Source: Pyrenophora tritici-repentis
Lineage: Eukaryota; Ascomycota; Dothideomycetes; Pleosporales; Pleosporaceae
Assembly (NCBI RefSeq): GCF_003171515.1
Contig: NC_089396.1
Coordinates: forward strand, 1,674,001 to 1,738,000
Direction of reading: 5' to 3'
Length of the DNA: 64,000 bases
A program made the position numbers and the translations under genes. The notes below the pieces were generated by a model. That model saw only the letters and a list, made by a program, of their open reading frames with translations, had not been told where the DNA came from and ran no database searches. How positions within the stretch are numbered: position 1 is the first letter of the stretch; every line of letters begins with the position of its first letter. Shown here one piece after another: positions 23,838-35,390 of the stretch.

Positions 23838-25458
23838 TCAGATAATCCGGGGATCGTTTTTTACAGTATCCTTGACGGCGTCCAATGGATCCAGAGTGAA
23901 CTCCGTCGAATAGAGCTCCGGTACCCTTGCACTAGTGTAGACCTTTGCGCACCATGCCGCCTCTCTTTTGGCGCCCTTCATCTCGTAGAATTTCCTTGCG
24001 ACCATGAGTGGAGTGAGAGATCCAAACTTTGCCGTATATCCTGTGATGGGCCGACAGTGATACGGTACACTTCGACAGATCGAGTCAGCATAACTGCTGA
24101 GTTGACGATCCCAAGTCATCAGTTGTTTGAGGTCTAGTTGCCGATGTTGCCGGAGTAGCTTGAAGGTATTGCCCTGCAAAATCAACATGCTCATCCAGTA
24201 AATAAGGTAGCAAATACCAGCGCTAAAGTAGTGGAACTCGAATACGGAGTCGAACACTCCAGAATCGGAGCAAATGTCAGAGAATCCATCCATGGTGGTA
24301 ACGTGGACTCTATTGTATCGTGGACCATGCTTCTCATAATTGGAAAGCCAACCAAAAGCACGGTTGGCGACTTCCTGCGCATCGTCGACCAAAGAATCGA
24401 CATCTTCTTTCGAGCAGTCTTTGGGCAGTTTGTCCGTGCGTTCTAAAAGCCTAGGTATGGTAATACATATGTCCTGTAAAGCCACGTAAGGGTCGACCTT
24501 TGCCGCTTTGGCTGTCACCGTCAGCCACTCTGGGGTGTCGAGCGAAGAGGCCCTTCGGATGTGATAGCCGACAGTCAGCTTTGAACAGATTAGCAATATC
24601 CATAAATATTCCACAATAGGACTGCATACAGAGTTATACCGTATGGCGTGAAAGATCTGCATGCTCTGTCTGGTCTGGAATGAGGCCGGTCCGCGTTGCC
24701 TTAGCAGATGTAAAAGTCCCTGAACGTGATAAAAGAAGCCATAACCCTGAGTAACGCCAACAAAGATCTGTGCAAACAATATTAGCACTGCTCTCTAGCA
24801 CAGATTCTCATATAATTACCTCGTAGAGTGCGAGAAGATAAGTGGAGAGTATTGTCTCGTCTTTTAGGGCCATTTCTGGGTTTTGAATGGCTCGCAACAG
24901 TTGACTCAAAGCGGTACCGTAGAGTGATCTGGAGCGATGCACGAGCAGGACATTCCTCCTAGATACAGCTAATTGCGCTGCGGATAGCGCGTCGATGGCA
25001 GACATGAGTACCTCACTACTTGCCGGCATATTGGGTAAGCCGAGCATCAGCGCCGATGGAGGGGGCAGCGCTGGACCCTCGACCCGTGGCAGATACAACG
25101 AGATAAAAGTGCCCAAATGTTGGATTCTGTCTGCTGCAACCGGGCTAACCTGCTTTGGCAATTGCGTTCCTTCAGCAATCGAATCATGCCTGCGGATTAA
25201 AGCCGTTCCAGAGGGAGTTTCGGTTTTTTGTACGCTTGACGAAGTTTGACTGGCGTATCTGTATGCATTTTCGTCCTCTTTGATCAAAGCAGGCTTTTCT
25301 CCACGCACGTCAAATTCGTGGAGGATGAATGATTGCGTCGGTCGATAGCCAGGACATTTCGTTCCACGTCTCAGACAGGTAGAGCATTCTGGCTTGGCTT
25401 CATCGCACCGGACCTTTCTCTTTCTGCACTCAAAGCAACCGGCCGACCTTTTCGGCAT
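23838..25458 (-). CDS. Zn(II)2Cys6 fungal transcription factor
   Basis: Exons 25458-24820, 24767-24630, 24578-23838; sum 1518 nt, 505 aa. The binuclear zinc cluster is at residues 8-35 with C-x2-C-x6-C-x6-C-x2-C-x6-C spacing (starts CFECRKRKVRC) directly after MPKRSAG. The rest is the helical regulatory region common in these factors (IFVGVTQGYGFFYHVQGLLH to RASSLDTPEWLTV). Intron 24819-24768 is GTAATT..TTGCACAG. Intron 24629-24579 (GTATGC..TTCAAAG with GCTAAT branch) is 51 nt and has no stop, so it could be read through; removing it restores the usual spacing. Target genes unknown. Confidence 0.85.
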
Positions 25459-27405
25459 GGTTACACTAAGCGAATGCCTTATTCGGATTGGGGGAGACTA
25501 TGATACGAAACATGCGACAACAGAAATGTGTGTTTCGGGACTCTAGATGGCAAAGTGGTGTGGCTGGCAGTGTCATGTCGATGACGGCGGAAGGGGCGAC
25601 GGTAGTGAAAGCAGCATTCGACTGCGCGCCGCTAAGAGTGCCTAGATGTGACAGCCAAGATGTCCACGGGTACCTTGGAGATGCCCGCCAATGGAAACTA
25701 ATGCTGTCCCCCAGCTTTGCAGCATCTCCCGCTTGCGCGTGCTCCCGGAGTTTCCACGATAGGTCGATCGTTATGAGATGAGGGGCTTGTCCGTGGCAGT
25801 GCACTAATCTCCAACACGGATCATCCACGCTATGGCCAATCCCCAACTTCATCCGGTGCTTTCTCGTCCGGGGCTTTGGCCTAGTCAATCTGACATCCCG
25901 CGTTCTAGAGTTGGGAATTGCTAAATTTCACCAAAAAAACAGATGACCAACATAAAATGCACAATAATCTTGTACGTGGTGCGGGTATGTTACATCTAAC
26001 ACGGCCTTAACTAGAGAGGCAATGTTAGAGAACGAGGGAGGACTCTAGAGATATCAAAAGCCGGTTGGAAAGAGAGGGGAAACTTCTAATGGACTTGGAA
26101 GACATTTGACGAAGCTCCGCGGATGAATGGTTAGATGCCACATGGCCACAACAAGACCCTTACATAAGAAGCAGGAGCTCATCGAGATTGTGTTCACTAT
26201 TGCAGTAATGCGCTATGGTATTGTAAACTCATGGTAGACATGCGGTAAGTATGTGTCCACCTATGCGTGTACATCGGCTTTCTCTGCGCCTCTACGTAGG
26301 TGCCTACGTAAGACATCATTACGACACCTACACGAATAGACCGTATCTTACACGCATTCCAACAACAAACCCTGACACTCACACGCCAGAAAACGATAAC
26401 CTTACTATAGGACTCTGTCACTCATAGTTACATTATGTTAATCTTCGATTGGTTTATTGTGACTGGCAATAGCATGCACGAGTTTCGCAATTGAATGATA
26501 CCGTCACCACAGCACACCTAGTAATTTGTATATTGCCATACAAGGCAATGGTGTACCTCCATGACTCAGATACGCTGACTGTATTCTTAAAGTCCGCCTG
26601 CTATCAATTCCCATACACAGACAATTCTACCCGGATGCACCTGCCCTAACAGGCTCACCACAACCAGCTTACCGTGTCTTATCAATCTCCAAAACCGGCT
26701 TGTGTCGCCATGGGAAATACCCCCACTAAGCCCCGCCAGCACTCCGCCTACACTTGGCGCTGTCACCACTGTGCGTTTGAACTGTGCATTCATCAAATCC
26801 ATAACCACTAACTGTAGCAGGTGAAAGAATATGGTCCATCACGCACGTAGGAAACAAGTGCCCAGCGTGTGGACACAGAAAATGCTGGAGGAAGTGTCAA
26901 GTCATGGGGCTTTCGAGAGCCGATGAGCTGTGGCTGGGGAAGTAGGCGTACTTTATTCATGAGCGTAAGTGTAAGTGTGTCGAACGATTTCACATTCTCC
27001 AGGAAATGATTCAATTGGGGATATATATACTTCTATACGCCTGACCTGACCGGATCGCGAAACTCCTAGCCGCCTTGATTCATTGCTTGTGTGACGCTGA
27101 AATAACAACTTTAACAAACTTGACAACGTAGACTTATAGCTTGGCTGATCCAAGGCCATATGGAATAATGAAAAGGCTACTATGTGATAGACATGGTGGC
27201 AAATATAGACGAACATGACAAAAAACGCTGGACTGTTGCGCCATATCGTGCAGTGATCACAAAACCAACCCGTATCCTGGCGACTGTCCTGATGTCCAAT
27301 ACACCGTGTATCCAAAAGCAGAAAAGTTCCAACACTCTACTTGAGAGTTATATTTCATGCAGCGATGTAGCAAGAGACATAGTATCACAAAATCGGGCTA
27401 CTATG
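25459..27405. other. long intergenic region, nothing recognised
   Basis: 1.95 kb between the regulator's start and the arrestin's stop. Several unsupported frames of up to 140 codons on the minus strand show no family resemblance. A short inverted CTACGTAG..CCTACGTAAG is present near 26290-26312. Confidence 0.5.
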
Positions 27406-28839
27406 CTATCCATCGTATTCGGGTGGTGGTACGCTGTCCGCGATAAATGGCGCCATGTGTCTTGAGTGAAGCTGATATGGCGGTGCCATTTCATCCAACT
27501 CTTGCAAGTCCGTAGTCGTATCTACCTCACGACTGTGTGTTGTGCGATCCAACTCTTGATACACTGGCCAAGATCCGACATCCTCTAGGACAGTACACGC
27601 TTGCCAATCCGTTACAACTTGTACTGGCTGAGTACACGCAATCCCCTGAAAGTCGCGGTCTGCACATCTCCCATACACCTCAATTTGCAGCTCATGTTCT
27701 AAATTCAGACCATATGACGTAAAACTCGGAACGATCTTGTCGTGTATGAGTTTGACATCTGCCACGTCTAGGAGATTCATTCCGTCGAAGAGTGGCTCTC
27801 CGTTGCCCTTCTCAAACTTCTTATCACAAAGCGTGATAGTGTCGCGTTCTGTGTGCAAGTACTCCTGGCTGTTCCGTCGCGCCAATATCTCGGTAGGTAC
27901 GAACGTGTTATATGCGGATAGTAGCTGGACTTTAATGCGGCGCAGAAACAACTCGGGTGGATTGGCAAGAGACTCGGACCGCTTCAAATGCTGAACGGTA
28001 ATGACGACTGGGACCCGCTTGCCGATGACCAAGACGCTGGCAGGAGTTGCAAAGAGGTTAAATTTGACGTATGGGACTTCAGCAAAGCTTTGAAGACCAA
28101 ATAACAGCTCCTTGTCGACGAGTTTGTCTTTGATTTTCCCAAGCTTTCCATTATGTTCGTCGTAGTTGGGGAATAGCCTGCGAGAGCGAATGAATTTTTC
28201 GCGGCTGTAATGTTTGGGTAGTCTCGTGCCAAAGTTTAGGTCTGGCTGAAGGAGTGCTGGATGGTATTGGGGCGCTGGTGGCAGGTACTTGATCTCTTCA
28301 CGTATCTTCAGTAGTTGACTACCCGGGGTATGCGATTCCATGTATGCTTCCAGGTGATATATGACACGAGGACTTGAATGAGTATTACCAGTACAGCTCG
28401 GAGGCAGTGGGAACCCGGGTGAGTGTTGAAATCGTGGGTGGTTGTAAGAGTCCTTGGAGTAGAACCAGGTCCTGTCGGAGGGCGGTGACAAAGTCGCATG
28501 GTGTGGGACTATCAGAGAGAAAGGCAGCTCGACCTTGCCAGGACTTTTTGTGCTCTTGGGAAGAAGCTCAAAATTCTGGCTACTGGTTCTGGAGATGAAC
28601 ACATGTTGCGAGTGGTGCAAAAAGTCAACTCGTACGTTTCCGGCATTTCCGTCTTGAATCGTACATGAGCCAAGCAGGCCGACACTGATGTGAATAGGTC
28701 GCGAGGTGGGCGTAACAAGTAGGTTGCCTTTGATGAGATCCCCTGCCGTGAAGAAAGATGGCGAAGTCAAGAGCTGGATGTATACTGGGCCGTCTTTACG
28801 GTTGGCCCGAATGCTTATTGAAGGCGCCGGCGACGCCAT
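27406..28839 (-). CDS. alpha-arrestin-like protein with PPxY motif
   Basis: Single exon, 477 aa from the ATG at 28837-28839 (MASPAPSISIRANRK); an in-frame ATG at 28983 would add 48 residues without domain character. N-terminal beta-sandwich pattern of arrestins: SFFTAGDLIKGNLLVTPTS, ISVGLLGSCTIQD, LPFSLIVPHHATLSPP, VIYHLEAYME; a second half with PVVITVQHLKRS. The C-terminus ends PPPEYDG and has APPYQL shortly before. PPxY motifs recruit WW-domain ubiquitin ligases of the Rsp5 type, so a role as adaptor for ubiquitin-dependent endocytosis of plasma-membrane transporters is likely. Cargo unknown. Confidence 0.75.
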   Translation of the reverse strand: MASPAPSISIRANRKDGPVYIQLLTSPSFFTAGDLIKGNLLVTPTSRPIHISVGLLGSCTIQDGNAGNVRVDFLHHSQHVFISRTSSQNFELLPKSTKSPGKVELPFSLIVPHHATLSPPSDRTWFYSKDSYNHPRFQHSPGFPLPPSCTGNTHSSPRVIYHLEAYMESHTPGSQLLKIREEIKYLPPAPQYHPALLQPDLNFGTRLPKHYSREKFIRSRRLFPNYDEHNGKLGKIKDKLVDKELLFGLQSFAEVPYVKFNLFATPASVLVIGKRVPVVITVQHLKRSESLANPPELFLRRIKVQLLSAYNTFVPTEILARRNSQEYLHTERDTITLCDKKFEKGNGEPLFDGMNLLDVADVKLIHDKIVPSFTSYGLNLEHELQIEVYGRCADRDFQGIACTQPVQVVTDWQACTVLEDVGSWPVYQELDRTTHSREVDTTTDLQELDEMAPPYQLHSRHMAPFIADSVPPPEYDG

Positions 28840-29318
28840 GGTACGGTGATTGCCTGCTGCGCAGCCAGAAGCCAAGGTTGACGGAGAAGTGAAACTATGT
28901 ATCTCAATAGTTTGCGTGAGCTCAGATGATGTATTATACAGCGATGTCGCTTCACTCCCTGTTCCTCGGCATCTGCATACCAAGCTCTCGTGTCACGAAA
29001 GTTAGCCGAATGTTCCATCTTGGTATACCAGTTTGGTTATGCTCAACGCTAAGATGGGTGCAAAGGCGTGCGCGTGGGAGCGCTAGCTGCGCCCCAATGC
29101 AGCACATACGAATCGGAAAAATCCCCCTCAGAAATCGCATACAGGATGCCAAAATCAAGTGTTCTTGGTGTTGAGCGTGCTGGGGTGGCGTTTTGGGTTG
29201 ACGCTCATTGGCAGTTGTGTCGGCCAGGGTCTTGCCGTCATCGATGGCAGATGGCGCGACTCCGCGACATTTTGAACGATGCGGGCTCTGAATGCTTTCC
29301 CAAGCAACATCTTCTGCA
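28840..29318. other. divergent promoter region arrestin / CBP3
   Basis: 479 bp between divergent starts. No TATA box noted. Confidence 0.4.
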
Positions 29319-30334
29319 ATGGCTGCCAACTACACGTGCACAGCCTGTTCGAGGGCGTCACTGAGGTCCCCTAGCTCCTTTCTACAAGTACACAGCCTCG
29401 ATCCAAGACAAAGGCAAAGACTGACGGCTGTAGCGCACGAATAAAGCAACTTTGCGCCAAACCCGACGAGCATTTTCCACCACCACCCCGACCACATATC
29501 ATGCGTCACAAGGCTTGTCAACAGATGTCAGGCCCGAGTCAATCAAGAAACCATATCCATCCGCTGGAGCTGGTGCCATGGGCCTGGCCCAGAAGTTGCG
29601 CGAAAAAGCCCCATTGATGACTGAAACCTATGTCGCATATGGCGCAACACGAGACTTGATCAAAGAGTGCACGAAACCGGGTGAATATAAAATACCCCAA
29701 GCGCTTGTGAAGCGAGGCGAGATCCCCGTGGACGAGAATGGTGTGCATCTTGGTGAGGCTGAGGGGTGGTGGTATGACAGTGAGTATAACCATAGGCAGC
29801 AGGCGCGCAGTGGCTAACGGGTATACAGCCCTCGGACTCAAGCCCACCTTCTCAAACTGGGCACAAATCACCTTCATCCACATGTACATGTTGCAAGTCC
29901 GCTTTCGCATGTTCCCCCAATCGCACGCTCCCGTCTGGATCCAGCATCTCACCAACCAAGCCTTCTACACAGCCGAGGACCGTCTGGTGATATGGCACAA
30001 GTTCAATGCCAATTCGCTGCGCCAGAAGCATCTCAAGGACATGTTTGCGCAGTGGCGTGCAGTACTCCTCTCGTATGACGAGGGTCTGATGAAGGGAGAC
30101 GCCATGCTTGCAGCTGCCGTCTGGAGGAATCTGCTAGGCGCAAAGGAAGATGTCGACTTTGAGAAGCTCGCACAGATTGTGGGGTACATGAGGAGAGAAC
30201 TCAAGAGGCTGGATAACGCGACGGATGATGAGGTAGCGAGTGGGGGTTGGACATTCCGTGGTGACCCAGGAGATGAAGCCAGCATCGTCAAAGCGCCAAG
30301 CAAGTTGATGACCCGCGAGACAATGAAGGCGTAG
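29319..30334 (+). CDS. CBP3: ubiquinol-cytochrome c chaperone (cytochrome b assembly), mitochondrial
   Basis: Needed for translation and assembly of cytochrome b into respiratory complex III, at the mitochondrial ribosome exit. Exons 29319-29387, 29434-29779, 29829-30334; introns 46 (GTACAC..CTGTAG) and 49 nt (GTGAGT..TACAG); sum 921 nt, 306 aa. The first exon gives MAANYTCTACSRASLRSP and then RQTRRAFSTTTP, a convincing presequence. The chaperone domain runs from LGLKPTFSNWAQITFIHMYM through WIQHLTNQAFYTAEDRLV to AAAVWRNLLGAKEDVDFEKL. The exon 1 start is my proposal; without it the frame has no ATG near its beginning. Confidence 0.9.
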
Positions 30335-30760
30335 TAAGTGAAACGAAAAGTACTGCATGGAAAATGTATAAATATGTACTGTATATACATGACACGGCCG
30401 ACATGAAATGTAACAACAAGTATTGCAGCCAACTATTAGAGCGGAGAGATTTTTGACTGACCCAAAGTCATCTGTTATAGCTCATCAGTACTCAGTGGTG
30501 ATTTGAGGTGCCTTCTGTGCCTTCTGTGCCTTCACATGCTTCATTGCAGATTGATGTCTGCAAGAATCCCAGAGATCATGTGATTGCGTTTATCGATAGC
30601 TTATATTAGCTGACACCAGCTCTTGGCGCGTTGGCGCAGTCGCGAACGAGACGCCATTGTCCTCCTTTCACCTAGGCGCCTGTAGACAACCCCGTTCCTT
30701 CGGCTACGCGCTCAATTATCAGTATTAGAAACGTCGTAAATATACGCACGCTCACTTAAG
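30335..30760. other. intergenic CBP3 - CEG1
   Basis: Contains a short tandem GTGCCTTCT repeated three times (about 30509-30534). No gene seen. Confidence 0.45.
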
Positions 30761-32032
30761 ATGCCGGCTATCATCCCCGCGCCGCCGCCGGAGATTCCAG
30801 GCTTCCAGATTCCCCATCAGGACGCTCAACCACTCAAAGAAACAGTTGCGCGTCTACTGGAACGCGACAACCCGCGCTTTCCAGGCGCGCAACCCGTATC
30901 CTTCGCTCGCGAACACGTAAAAGAGCTCCAACAAAATGAATACTTCATGTGTGAGAAGACGGACGGCTTGCGATGTCTCCTCTTCCTACACTGGCAAGAC
31001 GGGCCACAAGGGTTTGAGCCGTGTACTTTTCTGATCGACCGAAAGAACAACTACTACGACATACAGCCTCCGTTCCGGATACCTCACTATATGCATCCGG
31101 GAGAGAAGGGCCCGTTCTTGTTTGGGACGATTCTGGACGGCGAATTGGTGCACGATCAATACCCAGGCGAAGCTGCGCCGCGCCTAAACTTTTACGTCTT
31201 CGACTGCTTGGTAGTTAACGAACAGAATGTGACTGGTCGGACACTAGACAAGCGGTTGGGGCGGTTGCACGATTGGGTCATCAAGCCTTATGAAGCCAAT
31301 CTAATGAAAACTTTTGGTAAAAACATCACGCCCGACCACCTCAAGCCATTCGCTCTCAAAGGCAAGAAGACATACGCTGCCTATAGACTCGAAGACATGT
31401 TTAGCAATATCCTCCCAAACCTCAGACACGGAAACGACGGTCTGATCTTCACATGCGTATCGACGCCATACCAGTTCGGCACGGATAGGCACATCCTCAA
31501 GTGGAAGCCTCCTCATGAGAACACAATCGATTTCAAGCTTCGCCTCGGCGAATTCCCACTCATCGACCCCGAAGACGGCGAAGGCGGCAAAATCCCCGAC
31601 TACGACGCCATGCCCAACCCTCTAGAACTGCTCGTCATGCACAACCAAAACAACTACCAATGCTTTGCGACTCTTTCCCTCTCACAGGCCGAGTGGGAGA
31701 CGCTTAAGTCTCTCAATCAGCGTCTGGACGGCCGTATAATAGAGTGCTACCGCACAGAGCAAGGTCAATGGAAATACAAGGCAGAAGCCGACGGTACGCC
31801 GCGCTGGCGAGACGATAAGAAAGACGCAAACCACATCAGTACTGTGAATAGCGTACTTGAGAGCATTGAGGCGCCTGTGACAGAGATGGACCTCTTGGCA
31901 AATGCGGAAAACATCAAGCGCGCCGTGTACGGGATACAAGGCAAGCTGGATCAGTACCGACCACCACAAGATAGCGGCGAACGAGATGCTAAGAAGCGCA
32001 AGCTAAGTGAAGCGGGCCTCAATGGCCACTGA
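30761..32032 (+). CDS. CEG1: mRNA-capping enzyme guanylyltransferase (alpha subunit)
   Basis: Transfers GMP to the 5' diphosphate end of nuclear pre-mRNA. Intronless, 423 aa. Nucleotidyltransferase motifs in order: I with the GMP-accepting Lys in CEKTDGLRCLLF, IIIa NYYDIQPPF after FLIDRKN, III TILDGELV, IV NDGLIFTCVSTPYQFGT, V ILKWKPP, VI QGQWKYKAEADGTPRWRDDK. No RNA triphosphatase domain, as usual in fungi where that is a separate protein. Ends with a basic KKRKLSEAG. Confidence 0.95.
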   Translation: MPAIIPAPPPEIPGFQIPHQDAQPLKETVARLLERDNPRFPGAQPVSFAREHVKELQQNEYFMCEKTDGLRCLLFLHWQDGPQGFEPCTFLIDRKNNYYDIQPPFRIPHYMHPGEKGPFLFGTILDGELVHDQYPGEAAPRLNFYVFDCLVVNEQNVTGRTLDKRLGRLHDWVIKPYEANLMKTFGKNITPDHLKPFALKGKKTYAAYRLEDMFSNILPNLRHGNDGLIFTCVSTPYQFGTDRHILKWKPPHENTIDFKLRLGEFPLIDPEDGEGGKIPDYDAMPNPLELLVMHNQNNYQCFATLSLSQAEWETLKSLNQRLDGRIIECYRTEQGQWKYKAEADGTPRWRDDKKDANHISTVNSVLESIEAPVTEMDLLANAENIKRAVYGIQGKLDQYRPPQDSGERDAKKRKLSEAGLNGH

Positions 32033-32817
32033 GGACGTTATTGATATCGCAGCCACTAACCTCGGTTTGTTTGATTTGTGTTTTGCAAAAGCGTTCAGTG
32101 TGGATTTTTAACGTACCCATGGGCTTTTAGGTGCAGGAGTTTAGATTCTGGTATTTGGCACTATTGGCAGGAAATGATACCCATGCGTTATATCCTTAGA
32201 TATGTGGGGCGGTTTGACTTGACCTTTCGTAAATTTCAAGGACCATATTGCACGCTGCTTCTTCGCTGGTGATTTGTTTTCCGCGACAAGTGTCGTAGGT
32301 TGATGTGCAGTAACACAGCGGAAAATAACAGACATGCTGAGGATCAAGGAGGAAGCAGGTCCTAAGCTTCAATAACTTCGTACATCGTGCCCAACAGGCG
32401 TTCGAGCTTCTCCATCTAGATCTCAAGCACACAGCATCCGGCCCGGCCCGCACATCTAACTGCCCAAACTCCGCTTATATCCATCGAAGATGTCATACTA
32501 CACCAGGTCGCCTGCCCGCTACATCATAAATACTCAAATACGCCGCTGTGCAGCCGAGATCTCCAATGACATGCACGATAAACCCCGCAATTCATGCCGC
32601 AATAAGAATGTGGGGGCCTGTTTTACCAGATCCACCACATCCCACTGGACAGCTTAGGAACCATGGACAGTATCGGCGAGTACTTGACGCGAGGCTTTCT
32701 GGAAGCATCTTATGGGTTTGTAATACTTTGGGGTATAAACTACATCACGCTGCTCAATTAAACGACATGTTCCACACCAATTCTTTGTTGTGTACCAATC
32801 GTCGTTCCTAATAAATC
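32033..32817. other. intergenic, nothing recognised
   Basis: 785 bp between two plus-strand genes; AT-rich, no supported frame. Confidence 0.4.
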
Positions 32818-33937
32818 ATGTCGAACCAAGCAGCATGGATTCCAGAGGCCAAGGGCAAGCTCCAGGTCAAGGAAGCCCCCATGCCAAAGGCGGGCAAGGG
32901 CGAGGTAGTGATTAAGAACCATGCCGTCGCTGTCAACCCAGTAGACTGTATGTTCTTCTCGATACTTGGGACACTCGATTTACTAACTAGAGTAGGGAAG
33001 ATTCAGGATTATGGCCTTTTCCTAAAAACGTACCCCTACATCTGTGGAGTCGACGTTGCGGGTGAAGTCCACGAAGTGGGTGAGGGCGTCACGCACGTCA
33101 AGCCCGGAGACAGAGTATTAGGGTATGCCGTTCATTTACCATGCTACGAACTGATATAAGAGCTAACGATGCGTCTGCAGCCATGCCTTTTCCCTCGTAA
33201 CCAACAACCCAGCTCACGGTGGCTTCCAACTCTACACCGCGTGCAACGCCCTCGTTGTTGCAAAGATTCCGTCAAGTATGTCCTTCGCAGAAGCATCAGT
33301 CCTCCCTCTCGCAATCTCAACCGCAGCCACCTGCCTCTTCAAGAAAGAGACACTCGCCCTACCCTTACCGTCCTCCAACCCCCCTTCAACCAACAAATCA
33401 GTCTTGGTATGGGGCGGCTCGAGCAGCGTGGGCGCAGTAGCAATCCAACTAGCCGTAGGCGCAGGCATCAAAGTCGTCAGCGTAGCAAGCAAGCACAACC
33501 TCGAGAACCTCAAGAGCCTAGGCGCAACAGCGGCTTTCGATTACAAAGACCCCAACGTCACCCAAGACATCATTGCTGCACTCGAGGGCACAGAGTTTGC
33601 GGGTGTGTGTGATGCCATCGGTACTCCCGAGGCTGTTGCCGCCTGGACACCCGTATACAAGAAGCTTGGTGGTCGCTATGGCTCGGTGCTGCCGACGGAC
33701 AATGGTATGCCCGAGGGGATTCAGGGCGAGAGTGTTTTTGCGGTAAGCGTCGCGCTTGCGGATAAGTACATTGGCGATGTTGTGTGGGCGCAATGGGTGC
33801 CTGAGGCGCTGGAGAAGGGGACGCTGAAGCCTGTGCCAGAGCCGCTGGTCGTGGGCAAGGGATTGGAGGCTGTGCAGAAGGGGTATGATGAGCAGAAGAA
33901 GGGGGTTAGCTTCCGCAAGGTTGTTATTGAGCTATAG
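32818..33937 (+). CDS. ToxD-like zinc-binding/quinone oxidoreductase, MDR superfamily
   Basis: Exons 32818-32947, 32996-33122, 33181-33937; introns 48 (GTATGT..GAGTAG) and 58 nt (GTATGC..TCTGCAG); sum 1014 nt, 337 aa. Typical sequence VNPVDWKIQDYG is created by intron 1. GVDVAGEVHEVGEGV and the Rossmann SVLVWGGSSSVGAVAIQLA follow. Similar proteins are annotated as ToxD or as trans-acting enoyl reductases in secondary metabolism. No polyketide or peptide synthase is nearby, so a free-standing NADPH reductase is more likely. Substrate unknown. Confidence 0.87.
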
Positions 33938-34748
33938 GTAAAGCTGGTCATATCTTTCTAGCAATGTAGGATACAAACGACATGCAACAATTCATCTTAA
34001 ACGCGATGCCGGCGACTGCTTGACTCTCACATGTGAATGTTTACTTACATCACGAACCCACTTTGGGTGGGACCGGCGAAACGTACATCCGAAACCCCAC
34101 TTTAAAGTTTTTAGCTTCCTGCAAGCTTCCAAGGTTCATCTGCAGACTCAGTCTCTCTTCCTTCAACATTCTGCGCATCGAGCTCTCTGTAATGTCCAGC
34201 CCGCTCATCCTCGCTACATAGTTGCAGTCATTCCTGTAAGTTATATGCCGTCTGCTTCTACACAATCTTTCCTTCCCATTACATGATGAAACATTTCCAC
34301 ATTCGCAGTTTCCACGCTAGCCATCAATTGAACCTACAACCGATGGACAATGAGCGCGAATACCTTCCTTGGATGTCTGATATACTCTAAAACTTATTAC
34401 AATACTTTGCTGTATCTGTGTGAGCTATCGCTGACTCGTTCAAAGTGTAGATGATCATTCGCTCTCGCTCTCTAATGTTCGGAGACTTCCCCTGTCCGAG
34501 AGCTTTTGGTGGAGTGATCGCTGGATACTTGCACTTACACAAGGTATCACACAGCACGTTGGAAGTAGATAAATATGGAGTAGACTTGTTCATTCAATTC
34601 TCATTTACAATTAAGACCAAACAAAAACTCCTCGCTCTTTCTCAATATCAACGCTGCTCCAGGCACTGCCTGGGATGTGGTATCTGTTACACTCAATCTC
34701 TCGCTAAATCTATACCAGGGTATATCTGTCTTGCACTCCATCAAACGC
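33938..34748. other. intergenic between convergent genes
   Basis: 811 bp, mostly 3' flanks; no supported frame. Confidence 0.4.
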
Positions 34749-35390
34749 TTAAAGCATGAAGAAGGTGAAGAGACCGGTAAGACCGGCAAAGGCGACGCTG
34801 CCGCCGACTTGGGAAGCAGCACCAGTTGATTGGGGTGTGCCGGACATGCTGGCCATGCTGCCGGATCCGGATTGAGTTCCTGATGAGCCCGAGCCCGAGG
34901 TAGCGGTGCCGTTCTCGTTGACCTTGCCGCCGGTACCAGCCTTGGATGTTGGGGAGACGTTGTCGGAGGCGGCAGCGGCAGCCTTCTTGTAGGCGTCGAT
35001 GGTGTTTGCGCCAGAGGCAGGGGGGTTGATGACACCGACCATGCCGCCTTGGCAATGCTGGCCCTGGGAGCAGTAGAACCAGATGGGAGCCGAGGCGTTC
35101 TTGACTTCGTATGTGAAGCTGGTGCTAGCGGCCTTCTCCGTGTCCGTAGTAGGAACGAAACCTGACCACATGCCGTCGGCCATGGGCTCACATGGCTTGG
35201 CAAAGGTGGACTGAACGACGGAGTGGTTCTTGGGCCAGAAGTGGAACACAACGGTGTCACCCTGGGCAGCAGTGACGGTTTCGGGCATGAAGACGATGTT
35301 GCCGGTCTTGTCACCGACGGCGACGATGTGCTCGGCTGCCATGGCAGCACTGGCCATGGCCGAGGCAGCGAAGATGGTGGAGAAATGCAT
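34749..35390 (-). CDS. secreted GPI-anchored cupredoxin
   Basis: Single exon, 213 aa. Signal peptide MHFSTIFAASAMASAAMA, then a plastocyanin-like fold: IVFMPETVTAAQGDTVVFHF, WPKNHSVVQSTF (His ligand) and WFYCSQGQHCQGGMVGVI (Cys and His ligands, Met near the end) suggest a type 1 copper site. A Ser/Gly/Thr-rich stalk and a hydrophobic end (SVAFAGLTGLFTFFML) predict GPI anchoring at the cell surface. Common in filamentous ascomycetes; role not established. Confidence 0.88.
   Translation of the reverse strand: MHFSTIFAASAMASAAMAAEHIVAVGDKTGNIVFMPETVTAAQGDTVVFHFWPKNHSVVQSTFAKPCEPMADGMWSGFVPTTDTEKAASTSFTYEVKNASAPIWFYCSQGQHCQGGMVGVINPPASGANTIDAYKKAAAAASDNVSPTSKAGTGGKVNENGTATSGSGSSGTQSGSGSMASMSGTPQSTGAASQVGGSVAFAGLTGLFTFFML

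Noticed and set aside
25466..25888. 140-codon minus-strand frame upstream of the Zn2Cys6 gene
   Set aside because: No recognisable motif and no splice or promoter support.
32818..33937. ToxD-like gene as part of a host-selective toxin cluster
   Set aside because: Neighbours are housekeeping or surface-protein genes; no synthase, transporter or cluster regulator adjoins it.
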